Origin: Jiangella alba
GTDB taxonomy: Bacteria; Actinomycetota; Actinomycetes; Jiangellales; Jiangellaceae
Assembly: GCF_900106035.1 (NCBI RefSeq)
Contig: NZ_FNUC01000004.1
Location: 2,480,001-2,544,000, forward strand
DNA: 64,000 nucleotides
Direction of reading: 5' to 3'
Part shown: positions 48,696 to 59,480 of the stretch, in pieces
Position numbering within the stretch: position 1 is the stretch's first letter
How the letters are laid out: every line of letters starts with the position of its first letter
Notes under the pieces: generated by a model
Database searches by the model: none
Told to the model about the DNA's origin: nothing
The model's input: only the letters and a program-made list of their open reading frames with translations
Translations under genes and position numbers: made by a program

Positions 48696-49469
48696 GTGAC
48701 CCGACACGACGAGTTCGAACGGCCGGTGAAGTACGCCGGGCCGGTGATCCAGCGAGGGAAGCACTACGACGTGACGACGACCGACCAGCGGCTGCTCGAC
48801 ACCGCCGGCCCCACCGACTGGGTGCACACCGACCCCTGGCGGGTCCTGCGCATCCAGTCCGAGTTCATCGAGGGCTTCGGCGCGCTCGCCGAGCTCGGCC
48901 CGGCCATCAGCGTGTTCGGCTCGGCCCGCACGCAGCCCGACGACCCGTCCTACCAGCTCGCCGTCGACCTCGGCGAGCGGCTGACCGGCGCCGGGTACGC
49001 CGTCATCACCGGCGGCGGGCCGGGCATCATGGAGGCCGCCAACAAGGGCGCCCAGGAGGCCGGCGGCACGTCCGTCGGGCTGGGCATCGAGCTGCCATTC
49101 GAGCAGGGCATCAACGCCTACGTCGACCTCGCGGTGAACTTCCGCTACTTCTTCGCGCGCAAGACCATGTTCGTCAAGTACGCGCAGGGTTTCGTGGTGT
49201 TCCCCGGCGGTTACGGCACGCTCGACGAGTTGTTCGAGGCCATGACGCTCGTCCAGACACACAAGGTCACCGCATTTCCCATCGTGCTCGTCGGCGAGTC
49301 GTACTGGAAAGGGCTCGTCGACTGGCTTCGTGACACGCTGGTCGCGGAGAAGAAGATCTCGCCCGTCGACCTCGACCTCCTCACCGTCACCGACGACCTC
49401 GACGACGTGATGTCCGTGCTGGCCAGGGCCGAGGAAGCGCGTCGGGCGGCGGGACGCGAACAACCCTGA
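48696..49469 (+). CDS. LOG family (TIGR00730) Rossmann-fold protein
   Basis: A 257-residue protein with the LOG signatures GGGPGIMEAANKGA (106-119) and PGGYGTLDE (170-178). The family has cytokinin riboside 5'-monophosphate phosphoribohydrolase activity or related nucleotide hydrolase activity; the mycobacterial homologue Rv1205 lies in a similar position after dapE. About 65 residues precede the Rossmann core, as in the longer actinobacterial subgroup. The physiological role in soil actinomycetes is uncertain. Confidence 0.9.
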   Translation: MTRHDEFERPVKYAGPVIQRGKHYDVTTTDQRLLDTAGPTDWVHTDPWRVLRIQSEFIEGFGALAELGPAISVFGSARTQPDDPSYQLAVDLGERLTGAGYAVITGGGPGIMEAANKGAQEAGGTSVGLGIELPFEQGINAYVDLAVNFRYFFARKTMFVKYAQGFVVFPGGYGTLDELFEAMTLVQTHKVTAFPIVLVGESYWKGLVDWLRDTLVAEKKISPVDLDLLTVTDDLDDVMSVLARAEEARRAAGREQP

Positions 49470-49562
49470 AAACACCACATTCCAGGCATTGACTCGCCGT
49501 GTCACTGCTTGCGCCGCACACCCTCCAAGAGGTAGACCAAGGCAACCGATTGGAGGTGGCAC

Positions 49563-50990
49563 ATGGCAGATGCGCCCGTGCGTACCGGTGAGGCTCCCCG
49601 TCAGCCCGCGGAACAGCCCAGCCTGAAACGGGTGATGGGCCCGAGTCTGCTGCTGCTGTTCGTCGTCGGCGACATTCTCGGCACCGGGGTCTACGCGCTC
49701 ACCGGTCAGGTCGCCGCCGAGGTCGGCGGGGCGGCCTGGCTGCCGTTCCTCGTCGCCTTCATCGTGGCCATCCTCACCGCGTTCAGCTACCTCGAACTGG
49801 TGACGAAGTACCCGCAGGCCGCGGGCGCGGCGCTGTACACGCACAAGGCGTTCGGCGTCCATTTCGTCACGTTCATCGTGGCGTTCACGGTCATGTGCTC
49901 GGGCATCACGTCGGCGTCGACGGCGTCGCGGGCGTTCGCGTCGAACCTGTCCGAGGCGTTCGACGTCGAGCTGAGCACCGGCGTCGGCATCACCGGCGTC
50001 GCGCTGCTGTTCATCCTGCTGGTCGCGGCGGTGAACTTCCGCGGCGTCGGCGAGAGCGTCAAGGCCAACGTGGTGCTCACCTGCGTCGAGCTGAGCGGCC
50101 TGCTGATCATCATCATGATCGGCCTGTGGGCCATCGGCGGCGGCGAGGCCGACATGAGCCGGGTCACCGAGTTCGACACCCAGGGCCAGGGCGTCTTCGG
50201 CGCGGTCACCGCGGCGACGGCGCTGGCGTTCTTCGCGATGGTGGGGTTCGAGGACTCCGTCAACATGGCCGAGGAGTGCAAGGACCCGGTCCGGATCTTC
50301 CCCAAGGTCATGCTGACCGGCCTGATCATCACCGGCGTCATCTACGTGCTGGTGGCCATCTCGTCGGTGGCGCTGGTGCCGGTCGACCAGCTCGGCGAGG
50401 GCGACACCCCGCTGCTGCAGGTGGTCGAGGCCGGTGCTCCCGGCTTCCCGCTGAAGATCTTCGCGTTCATCACCATGTTCGCCGTCGCCAACTCCGCGCT
50501 GATCAACATGCTGATGGCGAGCCGGCTGGTCTACGGCATGAGCCGCGAGCGGGTGCTGCCGGGGCCGCTGGGCCGGGTGCACCCGGGCCGGCGCACGCCG
50601 TGGGTCGCGATCATCTTCACGACGCTGCTGGCGGTCGGCCTCATCACGTTCGTCGGCGAGGTGCCGGCGCTGGGCGGCACGACGGCGCTGCTGCTGCTCG
50701 CGGTCTTCTCGGTCGTCAACGTCGCGGTCCTGGTGCTGCGGCGCCAGCCGGTCGAGCACAAGCACTTCCGCACCCCGACGGTCATCCCGATCATCGGCGC
50801 CATCACCTGCGCCTACCTGGCGACGCCGTGGACCGGCCGCGACAGCGAGCAGTACCGCATCGCCGGCATCCTGCTCGCCATCGGCGTCGTGCTCTGGTTC
50901 GTCACCTGGATGGTCAACCGTCGCCTGCACCGCTCGCAGGGCGACATGGACGACCCCGAGAACCTGGGCGTCGGCGGCCCGGTCAACTGA
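49563..50990 (+). CDS. APC family amino acid permease
   Basis: A 475-residue transporter with 12 hydrophobic helices. Helix 1 contains GDILGTGVYALTGQVA, the conserved unwound glycine segment of APC permeases, and helix 6 contains FFAMVGFEDSVNMAEECKDP. A GGAGGTGG ribosome site precedes the ATG. The substrate is probably an amino acid, but which one cannot be told. It stands alone between the LOG gene and the ArsR operon. Confidence 0.92.
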   Translation: MADAPVRTGEAPRQPAEQPSLKRVMGPSLLLLFVVGDILGTGVYALTGQVAAEVGGAAWLPFLVAFIVAILTAFSYLELVTKYPQAAGAALYTHKAFGVHFVTFIVAFTVMCSGITSASTASRAFASNLSEAFDVELSTGVGITGVALLFILLVAAVNFRGVGESVKANVVLTCVELSGLLIIIMIGLWAIGGGEADMSRVTEFDTQGQGVFGAVTAATALAFFAMVGFEDSVNMAEECKDPVRIFPKVMLTGLIITGVIYVLVAISSVALVPVDQLGEGDTPLLQVVEAGAPGFPLKIFAFITMFAVANSALINMLMASRLVYGMSRERVLPGPLGRVHPGRRTPWVAIIFTTLLAVGLITFVGEVPALGGTTALLLLAVFSVVNVAVLVLRRQPVEHKHFRTPTVIPIIGAITCAYLATPWTGRDSEQYRIAGILLAIGVVLWFVTWMVNRRLHRSQGDMDDPENLGVGGPVN

Positions 50991-51078
50991 CGGTCCACCG
51001 CCTGGCCGCCGAGCCACGGGCCCAGCTCTCGCGCTGCGGCCCGTGGCCGGCGGCGGTCCTGGACGCTTAAGTCGACGC

Positions 51079-51126
51079 TTGACTTTCAAGGGTCCGCCAC
51101 TAAAGTTAAGTACATGCTTAAGCATG
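51079..51126 (+). promoter_or_regulatory. Promoter and palindromic operator of the ArsR-SRPBCC operon
   Basis: TTGACT (51079-51084) and TAAAGT (51101-51106) are spaced by 16 bases, and the ATG follows seven bases later, so the transcript may be leaderless. A perfect 14-base palindrome CATGCTTAAGCATG (51113-51126) covers the start codon. CTTAAG is repeated near 51066, giving a likely autoregulatory binding site. Promoter function is inferred. Confidence 0.55.
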
Positions 51127-51452
51127 AGTCCGTGGACCGGGTGTTCCACGCTCTTGCCGACGCCAATCGGCGAGCCGTCATCGAGCGCCTGACCCGTGGC
51201 CCGGCCACCGTGAGTGAGCTGGCGGCCGAGCTCGGCGTGACCGTCGCCGCGACGGTGCAGCACCTGCAGGTGCTGCAGGACACCGAGTTGGTGCGCACGG
51301 AGAAGGTCGGGCGGGTCCGTACCTGCCAGATCGATCCGGCCGGCCTCCGCAACGCCGAGGCGTGGTTGCGACGGCAGCGCACGGCGTGGGAGCACCGCCT
51401 GGACCGCCTCGGCGCGGTCCTCGACGACCAGACGAAGGAGCCAGGATCATGA
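51114..51452 (+). CDS. ArsR family transcriptional regulator
   Basis: A 112-residue small winged helix-turn-helix protein (DRVFHALADANRRAVIERLTRGPATVSELAAELGVTVAATVQHLQVLQ). It has no cysteine pair in the metal-site helix, so metal sensing is unlikely. Members paired with SRPBCC proteins are common in actinobacteria. It overlaps the next gene by four bases. Confidence 0.9.
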   Translation: MLKHESVDRVFHALADANRRAVIERLTRGPATVSELAAELGVTVAATVQHLQVLQDTELVRTEKVGRVRTCQIDPAGLRNAEAWLRRQRTAWEHRLDRLGAVLDDQTKEPGS

Positions 51453-51892
51453 CCGATCACTCGGTGAAGCACAGCACGTTCACGCTGGAGCGCAGCTACG
51501 CCGCCGCGCCGGCCGCGGTGTTCGCGGCGTGGTCCGACCCCGACACGAAGGCGAAGTGGTTCGCGGCCGAGGACGGCCGCTACTCGCTGGACTTCCGGGT
51601 CGGCGGCACCGAGGCCGTGCACGGCGGCGACGGTGTCGACCTCGTCGCCAGGAGCGAGTACCACGACATCGTCCCCGGTGAGCGCATCGTCTACACCACG
51701 CTCCTGTTCGCCGACGGGGTCCTGTCGACCGTGTCGACGACCACCGTGCAGTTCGGCGGCGACGGCGACGGAACCCGCCTGCTGCTCACCGAACAGGGCA
51801 CCTTCCTGGACGATCAGGAGCAGCCCGAGTGGCGCGAGCAGGGCACCGGCGACTGGCTGGACGCCCTCGGCCGTCAGGTGGCCCCACGATGA
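51449..51892 (+). CDS. SRPBCC/AHSA1 family protein
   Basis: A 147-residue START-like fold protein of the AHSA1 type. It begins with STFTLERSYAAAPAAVFAAWSDPDTKAKWF, with GERIVYTTLL and a C-terminal amphipathic helix. It probably binds a small hydrophobic ligand. The ATG overlaps the regulator stop (ATGA) and its own stop overlaps the next ATG, so all three genes are translationally coupled. Confidence 0.87.
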   Translation: MTDHSVKHSTFTLERSYAAAPAAVFAAWSDPDTKAKWFAAEDGRYSLDFRVGGTEAVHGGDGVDLVARSEYHDIVPGERIVYTTLLFADGVLSTVSTTTVQFGGDGDGTRLLLTEQGTFLDDQEQPEWREQGTGDWLDALGRQVAPR

Positions 51893-52320
51893 CGGCGGAC
51901 CGCGAACAGCGGATCCGGGAGGTGCTGGAGACCCGCACCCGCGCGTTCGGCCGCCGGGACGCCACCGCCGCGGCCGCCGGCTACGACGACGACCTCGTGC
52001 TGTACGACGCCGTCGGCCCGTTCGTCCGCCGCGGCGAGGACCCGACCGGCCGGCTGGAGAGCTGGATCGCGTCGTACCGCACCCCGATCGGCCACGAGAT
52101 CCGCGACCTCGAGATCACCGCCGGGGCCGATCTCGCCTTCTGCCACTTCCTGGTCCGGATCAGCGGAACGATGCGGGACGGCACCGAGGTCGCCATGTGG
52201 GTGCGTGCGACGAGCTGCCTCCGCCGTCAGGGCGGCGCCTGGACGATCGTCCACGAGCACGCGTCGGTGCCGTTCGACGCCGGCACCGGACGTGCCGTGC
52301 TCCGCTCTGAGCTCTGCTGA
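51889..52320 (+). CDS. SnoaL-like/DUF4440 (NTF2 fold) protein
   Basis: A 143-residue cone-shaped NTF2-like protein (EQRIREVLETRTRAFGRRDATAAAAGYDDDLVLYDAVGPF, then WTIVHEHASVPF at the end). The family includes ketosteroid isomerases and polyketide cyclases; the activity here is unknown. It is the third gene of the ArsR operon and probably modifies or binds the same ligand as the SRPBCC protein. Confidence 0.87.
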   Translation: MTADREQRIREVLETRTRAFGRRDATAAAAGYDDDLVLYDAVGPFVRRGEDPTGRLESWIASYRTPIGHEIRDLEITAGADLAFCHFLVRISGTMRDGTEVAMWVRATSCLRRQGGAWTIVHEHASVPFDAGTGRAVLRSELC

Positions 52321-52372
52321 CGGCTCGGCGCCGAGCCCGAGCCGGCCTGGACGACCTGGTGGCGGCCGGGCG

Positions 52373-55354
<2,982 letters not shown>

Positions 55355-55411
55355 AGGGTGAGGCCCCGGTGTCCGTGGTGGACACCGGGGCCTGGTGGGT
55401 GGACGTCGTCG

Positions 55412-55591
55412 TCAGACCGCGTGGCGGCCGGGCAGGTGGCGGAGCACCCACGTCGACCGGCGGGCGGGCCGCTCGGCGTCGCGGCGGGCGGCGCGGCGCG
55501 CTACGCGAGCGAGGCGGTCGGCGTCGGCCTCGGCCCGCAGCCGGCCCGCACGCTCCTCGTGGACGAGCTGGGCGACATACGTGGTGTTCAT
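55412..55591 (-). CDS. Small basic protein, 59 residues
   Basis: A short arginine- and alanine-rich protein (MNTTYVAQLVHEERAGRLR...) predicted to be helical, with a good AGAGG site seven bases before the ATG at 55591. Similar small proteins that start with MN...LVHEERxxxLRAEAD are frequent in actinobacteria and lack a known role. It lies between folP and the LAL gene on the same strand. Confidence 0.6.
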   Translation of the reverse strand: MNTTYVAQLVHEERAGRLRAEADADRLARVARRAARRDAERPARRSTWVLRHLPGRHAV

Positions 55592-55755
55592 GACCGGACC
55601 TCTTTCGGTGCAGTTGTGCTGACACTGAAGAGTCTGGTCGGTAAGGGGTGCTCGGCACATGCGGTGAATGCCGCATCTTCGCAGGTGGATAGGCCCTTAC
55701 CCGGTGCCTGAGGGGCTCTGAGGTGCTGGTCGGGGCGGCTGAGGTGCCTCAGTCG

Positions 55756-56622
55756 TCAGGTGAGGCCGCGCAACGGCGCCGCCGGCGGCCGGTCGCCGCG
55801 GATCGAGGCCACCATGTCGAGCACCTGCCGGGTCGCGGCGACGTCGTGGGCACGGAACACCCGGGCGCCGTGCCACGCCGACACCGCGGTGGCCGTCAGC
55901 GTGCCGGTCAGCCGCTCGTCCACCGGAAGGTCCAGCGTCTCGCCGACGAAGTCCTTGCGCGACAGGCTGACCAGCACCGGCCACCCCGTCGCGACCAGTT
56001 CGTCCAGGCGCCGCGTCAGCTCCAGCGAATGGAAGGTGTTCTTGCCGAAGTCGTGCGTCGGGTCGATGAGGATGCCCTCGCGCGGCACGCCCAGCTGCAC
56101 GGCCCGCTCGGCCAGCGCCGTCGTGTGCGCCAGGACGTCGGCGACCACGTCGTCGTAGGCGACCCGGTGCGGGAGCGTCCGCGGCCGCATGCCGCCGGTG
56201 TGGCTGCACACCAGCCCGGCGCCGTGCTGCGCCGCGACGGCCGCGACCTCCGGGTCGGCGCCGGCCCAGGTGTCGTTGACGAGGTCGGCGCCGGCCGCGC
56301 ACAACGCGTCCGCCGTCCGCGCCCGGTACGTGTCGACGCTGATCACGACCTGCGGGTACGCCTCGCGGATGGCGCTGACCAGCCCCGCGACGCGGTCGAT
56401 CTCCTCGTCCTCGCTGACGTGCTCGCCGGCGCCCGCCTTCACCCCGCCGACGTCGACGATGTCGGCGCCCTCGGCCACCACCTGCTGCACCCGGCGCCAC
56501 GCCTGCTCGAACCCGAACGTCGCACCCTGGTCGTAGAAGGAGTCGGGGGTGCGGTTCACGATCGCCATGACGGCGAACCGTCCGGGCGGGAACGCCGACC
56601 GGCCCAGGCGCAGAACACCCAC
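55756..56622 (-). CDS. folP2: Dihydropteroate synthase-like protein, FolP2 type
   Basis: A 288-residue TIM-barrel of the dihydropteroate synthase family. The N-terminal motif reads AIVNRTPDSFYDQG instead of the NVTPDSFSDGG-like form of the folate-making enzyme. DPTHDFGKN, LVSLSRKDFVGE and the C-terminal FRAHDVAATRQVLDM are also visible. M. tuberculosis FolP2 (Rv1207) has this variant, is located in the same neighbourhood and is reported not to replace FolP1, so true folate activity is doubtful here. The pterin site appears largely kept. Confidence 0.85.
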   Translation of the reverse strand: MGVLRLGRSAFPPGRFAVMAIVNRTPDSFYDQGATFGFEQAWRRVQQVVAEGADIVDVGGVKAGAGEHVSEDEEIDRVAGLVSAIREAYPQVVISVDTYRARTADALCAAGADLVNDTWAGADPEVAAVAAQHGAGLVCSHTGGMRPRTLPHRVAYDDVVADVLAHTTALAERAVQLGVPREGILIDPTHDFGKNTFHSLELTRRLDELVATGWPVLVSLSRKDFVGETLDLPVDERLTGTLTATAVSAWHGARVFRAHDVAATRQVLDMVASIRGDRPPAAPLRGLT

Positions 56623-56726
56623 AGGACTCCTCTGTTCGGATCGCGATCAGGTCGCCAGTAAGCCTCGCACGCCAGGTCGGCGGGCGCGGCGCGGAGGTGG
56701 AACGCCGGACGTGGCACCCTTGAGCC

Positions 56727-57074
56727 GTGTTCGTCGTCTTCGTCATCGTCGCCGCGGCCGTGCTGTTCGGCGCGGTCCTGCTGGTGCTCGGCCGGGGCGA
56801 CGTCCTGCAGCCCGAGACACCGGGCGGCGAGGCGAAGCTGCTGCCCGCCGACGCCGTCGGCCCCGACGACGTCGCCGGGCTGCGCTTCTCCGTCGTCCAC
56901 CGCGGCTACCGCATGGACCAGGTCGACCTCGTCCTCGACCGCCTGCAGCGCGAACTCGCCTGGCGCGACCACCGGCTGGCCGAGCTGGAGACGCGGCTGC
57001 CCGGCCCCAGCGGGCCGCTCCCGCGCCGTCCCGCCCGCCCTGACGAGGGTGAACCGCCGGTCACGGGGTACTGA
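56727..57074 (+). CDS. DivIVA domain-containing small membrane protein
   Basis: A 115-residue protein starting at GTG 56727. An N-terminal membrane helix (1-22, VFVIVAAAVLFGAVLLVLG) is followed by an acidic linker and a short DivIVA-like segment (LRFSVVHRGYRMDQVDLVLDRLQREL). The size and order match the mycobacterial homologue Rv1209, next to folP2 and tag. It is probably an envelope or polar-growth factor; the function is not established. Confidence 0.82.
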   Translation: MFVVFVIVAAAVLFGAVLLVLGRGDVLQPETPGGEAKLLPADAVGPDDVAGLRFSVVHRGYRMDQVDLVLDRLQRELAWRDHRLAELETRLPGPSGPLPRRPARPDEGEPPVTGY

Positions 57075-57199
57075 AGGGGCACTGACGGTGCGGGGCGAGC
57101 GCTTGGGGGTGCCGGGTGAACAGCGGGGTGAACTGGGGAGTTCGCGGTGAGCGGTGGGGTCCGGGCGCGCGGGCGGGTGCGCTGCGTGGCGCCGGCGCT

Positions 57200-57652
57200 G
57201 TGAGCGCCGACGTGGCGGTGTCGCGGCGGCTCGCCGCCCCCGCCGACGTCGTGTGGCACGTCCTCACCGACTGGCCGGCGCAGAGCGCGTGGATGCCGCT
57301 GACCCGGGTCCGCGTCCTGGGCCTCGGCGACGGCCGCGAGGTGGGGGCGCGTCTGGAGGCCTGGACCGGTGTGGGGCGGGCCGGGTTCCTCGACACGATG
57401 GTCGTCACGGCCTGGGACCCGCCGCGACGGTGCGAGGTGCTGCACACGGGGCGGCTGGTGCGTGGGCCGGGGGTGTTCTCGGTGCGGGCGATCGGTGCGG
57501 ACGCGGCCGAGGTGCGCTGGGAGGAGCAGCTGGACCTCCCGCTCGGCGCCGCCGGCCGGGCCGGCTGGCCGGTGCTGCGGCCCGCGGTGCGGTTCGGTCT
57601 CGGGGTGGCGCTGCGCCGGTTCGCCGGCTACGTGGACCGCCTGCCGCGCTGA
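57200..57652 (+). CDS. SRPBCC family protein (polyketide cyclase-like)
   Basis: A 150-residue START-like fold: VSADVAVSRRLAAPADVVWHVLTDWPAQSAWMPLTRVRVL and a long C-terminal helix (RFGLGVALRRFAGYVDRL). The GTG at 57200 begins just before the fold. Upstream in-frame GTGs at 57116 and 57128 would add a Gly/Arg-rich tail of 24-28 residues and cannot be excluded, as no ribosome site decides. The ligand is unknown. Confidence 0.8.
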   Translation: MSADVAVSRRLAAPADVVWHVLTDWPAQSAWMPLTRVRVLGLGDGREVGARLEAWTGVGRAGFLDTMVVTAWDPPRRCEVLHTGRLVRGPGVFSVRAIGADAAEVRWEEQLDLPLGAAGRAGWPVLRPAVRFGLGVALRRFAGYVDRLPR

Positions 57653-57875
57653 CGCTTCGCGCCTACCGCCTCGACGACGGCGCACGGTGGTGGCTGCGTG
57701 CCGGTGACCGGCGTTGAGCACGCACAGGTGCCGGTGGGTGTGGCCGGGGTCGGCCTGGTTGTCCGGGGCCGGCGACGTCGTGGTGGCCGGGTGGTCGGTG
57801 TCGGGCGGCGTCGGTGGTGAGGCGGCCGGTGATCGTGGTGGCGATGGCGGCGTTCTGGGCGTTCAGCCGAGGTAT

Positions 57876-57925
57876 GGTCCCCGCCCGGCTGGGAGGGCAC
57901 CCACCCTACGGGCGGGCACCGACAA
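57876..57925 (+). repeat. About 50-bp intergenic element, copy B
   Basis: The same element as at 44832-44881, here on the plus strand. It shares GGTCCCCGCCCGGCTGGGAG and CCACCCTACGGGCGGGCACC, with small differences in the middle. Ends are self-complementary. The sequence around the two copies is unrelated. Confidence 0.8.
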
Positions 57926-57957
57926 CGTGCGCGCGAGCGAACCGGGCGCCGACGAAC

Positions 57958-58007
57958 GGTGCTCTGGTGGTCGGCGCTCAGGCGGGGAGGGGTGCTCTGG
58001 TGGTCGG
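57958..58007 (+). repeat. 17-bp direct repeat, two copies 33 bp apart
   Basis: GGTGCTCTGGTGGTCGG occurs at 57958-57974 and again, identical, at 57991-58007, separated by a G/C-rich spacer. No function is evident. Confidence 0.75.
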
Positions 58008-58024
58008 TGTGCGCCGCCGCGTTC

Positions 58025-58077
58025 ATCATGGAGAAACTCGGCCATGCCGTCGCCAGGTGGCCGACCTTCTCCATGAT
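58025..58077. terminator. 20-bp stem hairpin between convergent genes
   Basis: Arms 58025-58044 and 58058-58077 (starting ATCATGGAGAA and ending TTCTCCATGAT) pair at 18 of 20 positions around a 13-base loop. Placed between the SRPBCC gene and tag, it can terminate both transcripts. AT-richer arms set it apart from the surrounding sequence. Confidence 0.65.
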
Positions 58078-58123
58078 CGTCCGTGGGCCGGGAGGACCGG
58101 GCCGGGACGGCACCGACCACCGG

Positions 58124-58705
58124 TCAGCGCGAGCTGCAGCCGGCCAGGTGGTCGTTGACCAGACCGCACGCCTGCATGGCCGCATACGCCGTGGTGGGTC
58201 CGACGAAGACGAAGCCGGCCCGTTTCAGTGCTTTGGCCAGGGCGACCGACTCGGGGGTGGTGGCGGGGACGTCGGCCAGGGACGCCGGCGCCGGGCGGGC
58301 GGCGGGCGCGAAGGACCAGATGAGGCGGTCGAGCGCGCCGTGACCGTCGGTGTCCTGGAGGGCGAGGAGAGCGCGGGCGTTGGTGATGGCCGCCGTGACC
58401 TTGGCGCGGTTGCGGACGATGCCGGTGTCCTGCATGAGCCGCGCCTCGTCGGACGGCCCGAAGGCCGCCACGGCGGCGGGGTCGAAGCCGGCGAACGCGG
58501 CCCGGAAGCCGTCGCGCTTGCGCAGGATGGTCAGCCACGACAGGCCGGACTGGAACGCCTCCAGCGTCAGCCGCTCGAACAGCGCGACGTCGCCGTGGAC
58601 GGGGCGGCCCCATTCGTCGTCGTGGTAGGTGACGTAGTCGGGGGTGCTCATGCCCCATGAACAGCGCGGCCGGCCGTCGGGGCCGTCGATGAGGTCAGCG
58701 GCCAC
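58124..58705 (-). CDS. tag: DNA-3-methyladenine glycosylase I
   Basis: A 193-residue HhH-like glycosylase. The start RCSWGMSTPDYVTYHDDEWGRPV holds the zinc cysteine, and the catalytic-site segments ERLTLEAFQSGLSWLTILRKRDGFRAAFAGFDP and GFVFVGPTTAYAAMQACGLVNDH are intact, including the terminal zinc histidine. It removes 3-methyladenine from alkylated DNA. It overlaps the end of the enoyl-CoA hydratase gene by 11 bases, so it is the last gene of a three-gene operon. Confidence 0.93.
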   Translation of the reverse strand: MAADLIDGPDGRPRCSWGMSTPDYVTYHDDEWGRPVHGDVALFERLTLEAFQSGLSWLTILRKRDGFRAAFAGFDPAAVAAFGPSDEARLMQDTGIVRNRAKVTAAITNARALLALQDTDGHGALDRLIWSFAPAARPAPASLADVPATTPESVALAKALKRAGFVFVGPTTAYAAMQACGLVNDHLAGCSSR

Positions 58706-59480
58706 GGAACACGACCGGTCGCTTGGCCAGGAACGCCTCGACGGCGGCGCGGTGGTCGTCGGTGCCGCCGGTCCACTGCATCATGTCGGCCTCGTGCGCC
58801 AGCGACTCGTCGAGGCCGTGCGTCGCGGAGAACTCGAGGGCCTGACGCAGCGCCGCGTAGGCGAGCGTGGGGCCGGCGGCGAGCTCGTGGGCCAGCTCCA
58901 TGGCCCGCGGCAGGACGTCGGGCGGGGCGACGACCTCGGTGGCGAGGCCCAGCGCCAGCGCCTCGTCGGCGGGCACGGTGCGCGGGCGGAACAGCAGCTC
59001 GCGTGCCTTCGCCCAGCCGACCAGCCGCGGCAGCGTCCACGACGACCCGGTGTCGGACGACAGCCCGATGGCGGCGAACGCGAGGTTGAACCCCGCGGTG
59101 TCGGCGACGACGCGGAAGTCGCAGGCGAACGCGTAGGACGCCCCGGCGCCGGCCGCGACGCCGTTGACGGCGGCGATGACCGGCTTGCGCATGGTGAGCA
59201 GCGCCTTGACCGTGGGGTTGTAGTGCTCGCGCACCGTGGTGGCCAGGCCGGAGTCGCCGGACGCGAGCGCCTCGGCGTGCTCCTTGAGGTCCTGCCCGAC
59301 GCAGAACGCGCGGCCGGAGCCGGTCAGCACCACGGCGCGCACCGCCTCGTCGGCGGCCGCCGCCAGCACGACGTCGCGCAGCGCCACCTTGGTGGCGGTG
59401 TCGAGGCTGTTCATGGAGTCGGGGCGGTCGAGGGTGATGACGCCGACGCCGTCGTCGGACTCGTAACGGACCAGGCTCAC
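58695..59480 (-). CDS. Enoyl-CoA hydratase/isomerase family protein
   Basis: A 261-residue crotonase-fold protein. The oxyanion-hole segments are AFCVGQDLKEHAE and GVAAGAGASYAFACDFRV, and the active-site region is FAAIGLSSDTGSSWTLPRLVG, where aspartate replaces one of the usual glutamates, as in PaaG-like isomerases/hydratases. With the PaaX-type regulator upstream it may belong to phenylacetyl-CoA-like degradation, yet no other paa gene is present. The GTG start overlaps the regulator stop (GTGA). Confidence 0.9.
   Translation of the reverse strand: MSLVRYESDDGVGVITLDRPDSMNSLDTATKVALRDVVLAAAADEAVRAVVLTGSGRAFCVGQDLKEHAEALASGDSGLATTVREHYNPTVKALLTMRKPVIAAVNGVAAGAGASYAFACDFRVVADTAGFNLAFAAIGLSSDTGSSWTLPRLVGWAKARELLFRPRTVPADEALALGLATEVVAPPDVLPRAMELAHELAAGPTLAYAALRQALEFSATHGLDESLAHEADMMQWTGGTDDHRAAVEAFLAKRPVVFRGR

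Larger units (their letters stand above)
57653..58123. other. 471-base intergenic stretch with repeats, no convincing gene
   Basis: The region between the SRPBCC gene and tag contains a GT/GG-rich low-complexity part (57716-57860), the 50-bp element copy B, a 17-base direct repeat and a strong hairpin. Open frames exist in it but have skewed, repetitive composition, no ribosome sites and no recognisable domain. Confidence 0.6.

Noticed and set aside
46932..51395. 1487-codon open frame on the minus strand across VOC, dapE, LOG and APC genes
   Set aside because: Antisense to four well-recognised genes; composition is an artefact of high GC third positions.
57714..58076. A 120-codon frame in the gap before tag
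   Set aside because: Runs through the low-complexity part, the repeated 50-bp element and the hairpin, has no ribosome site and no recognisable domain.
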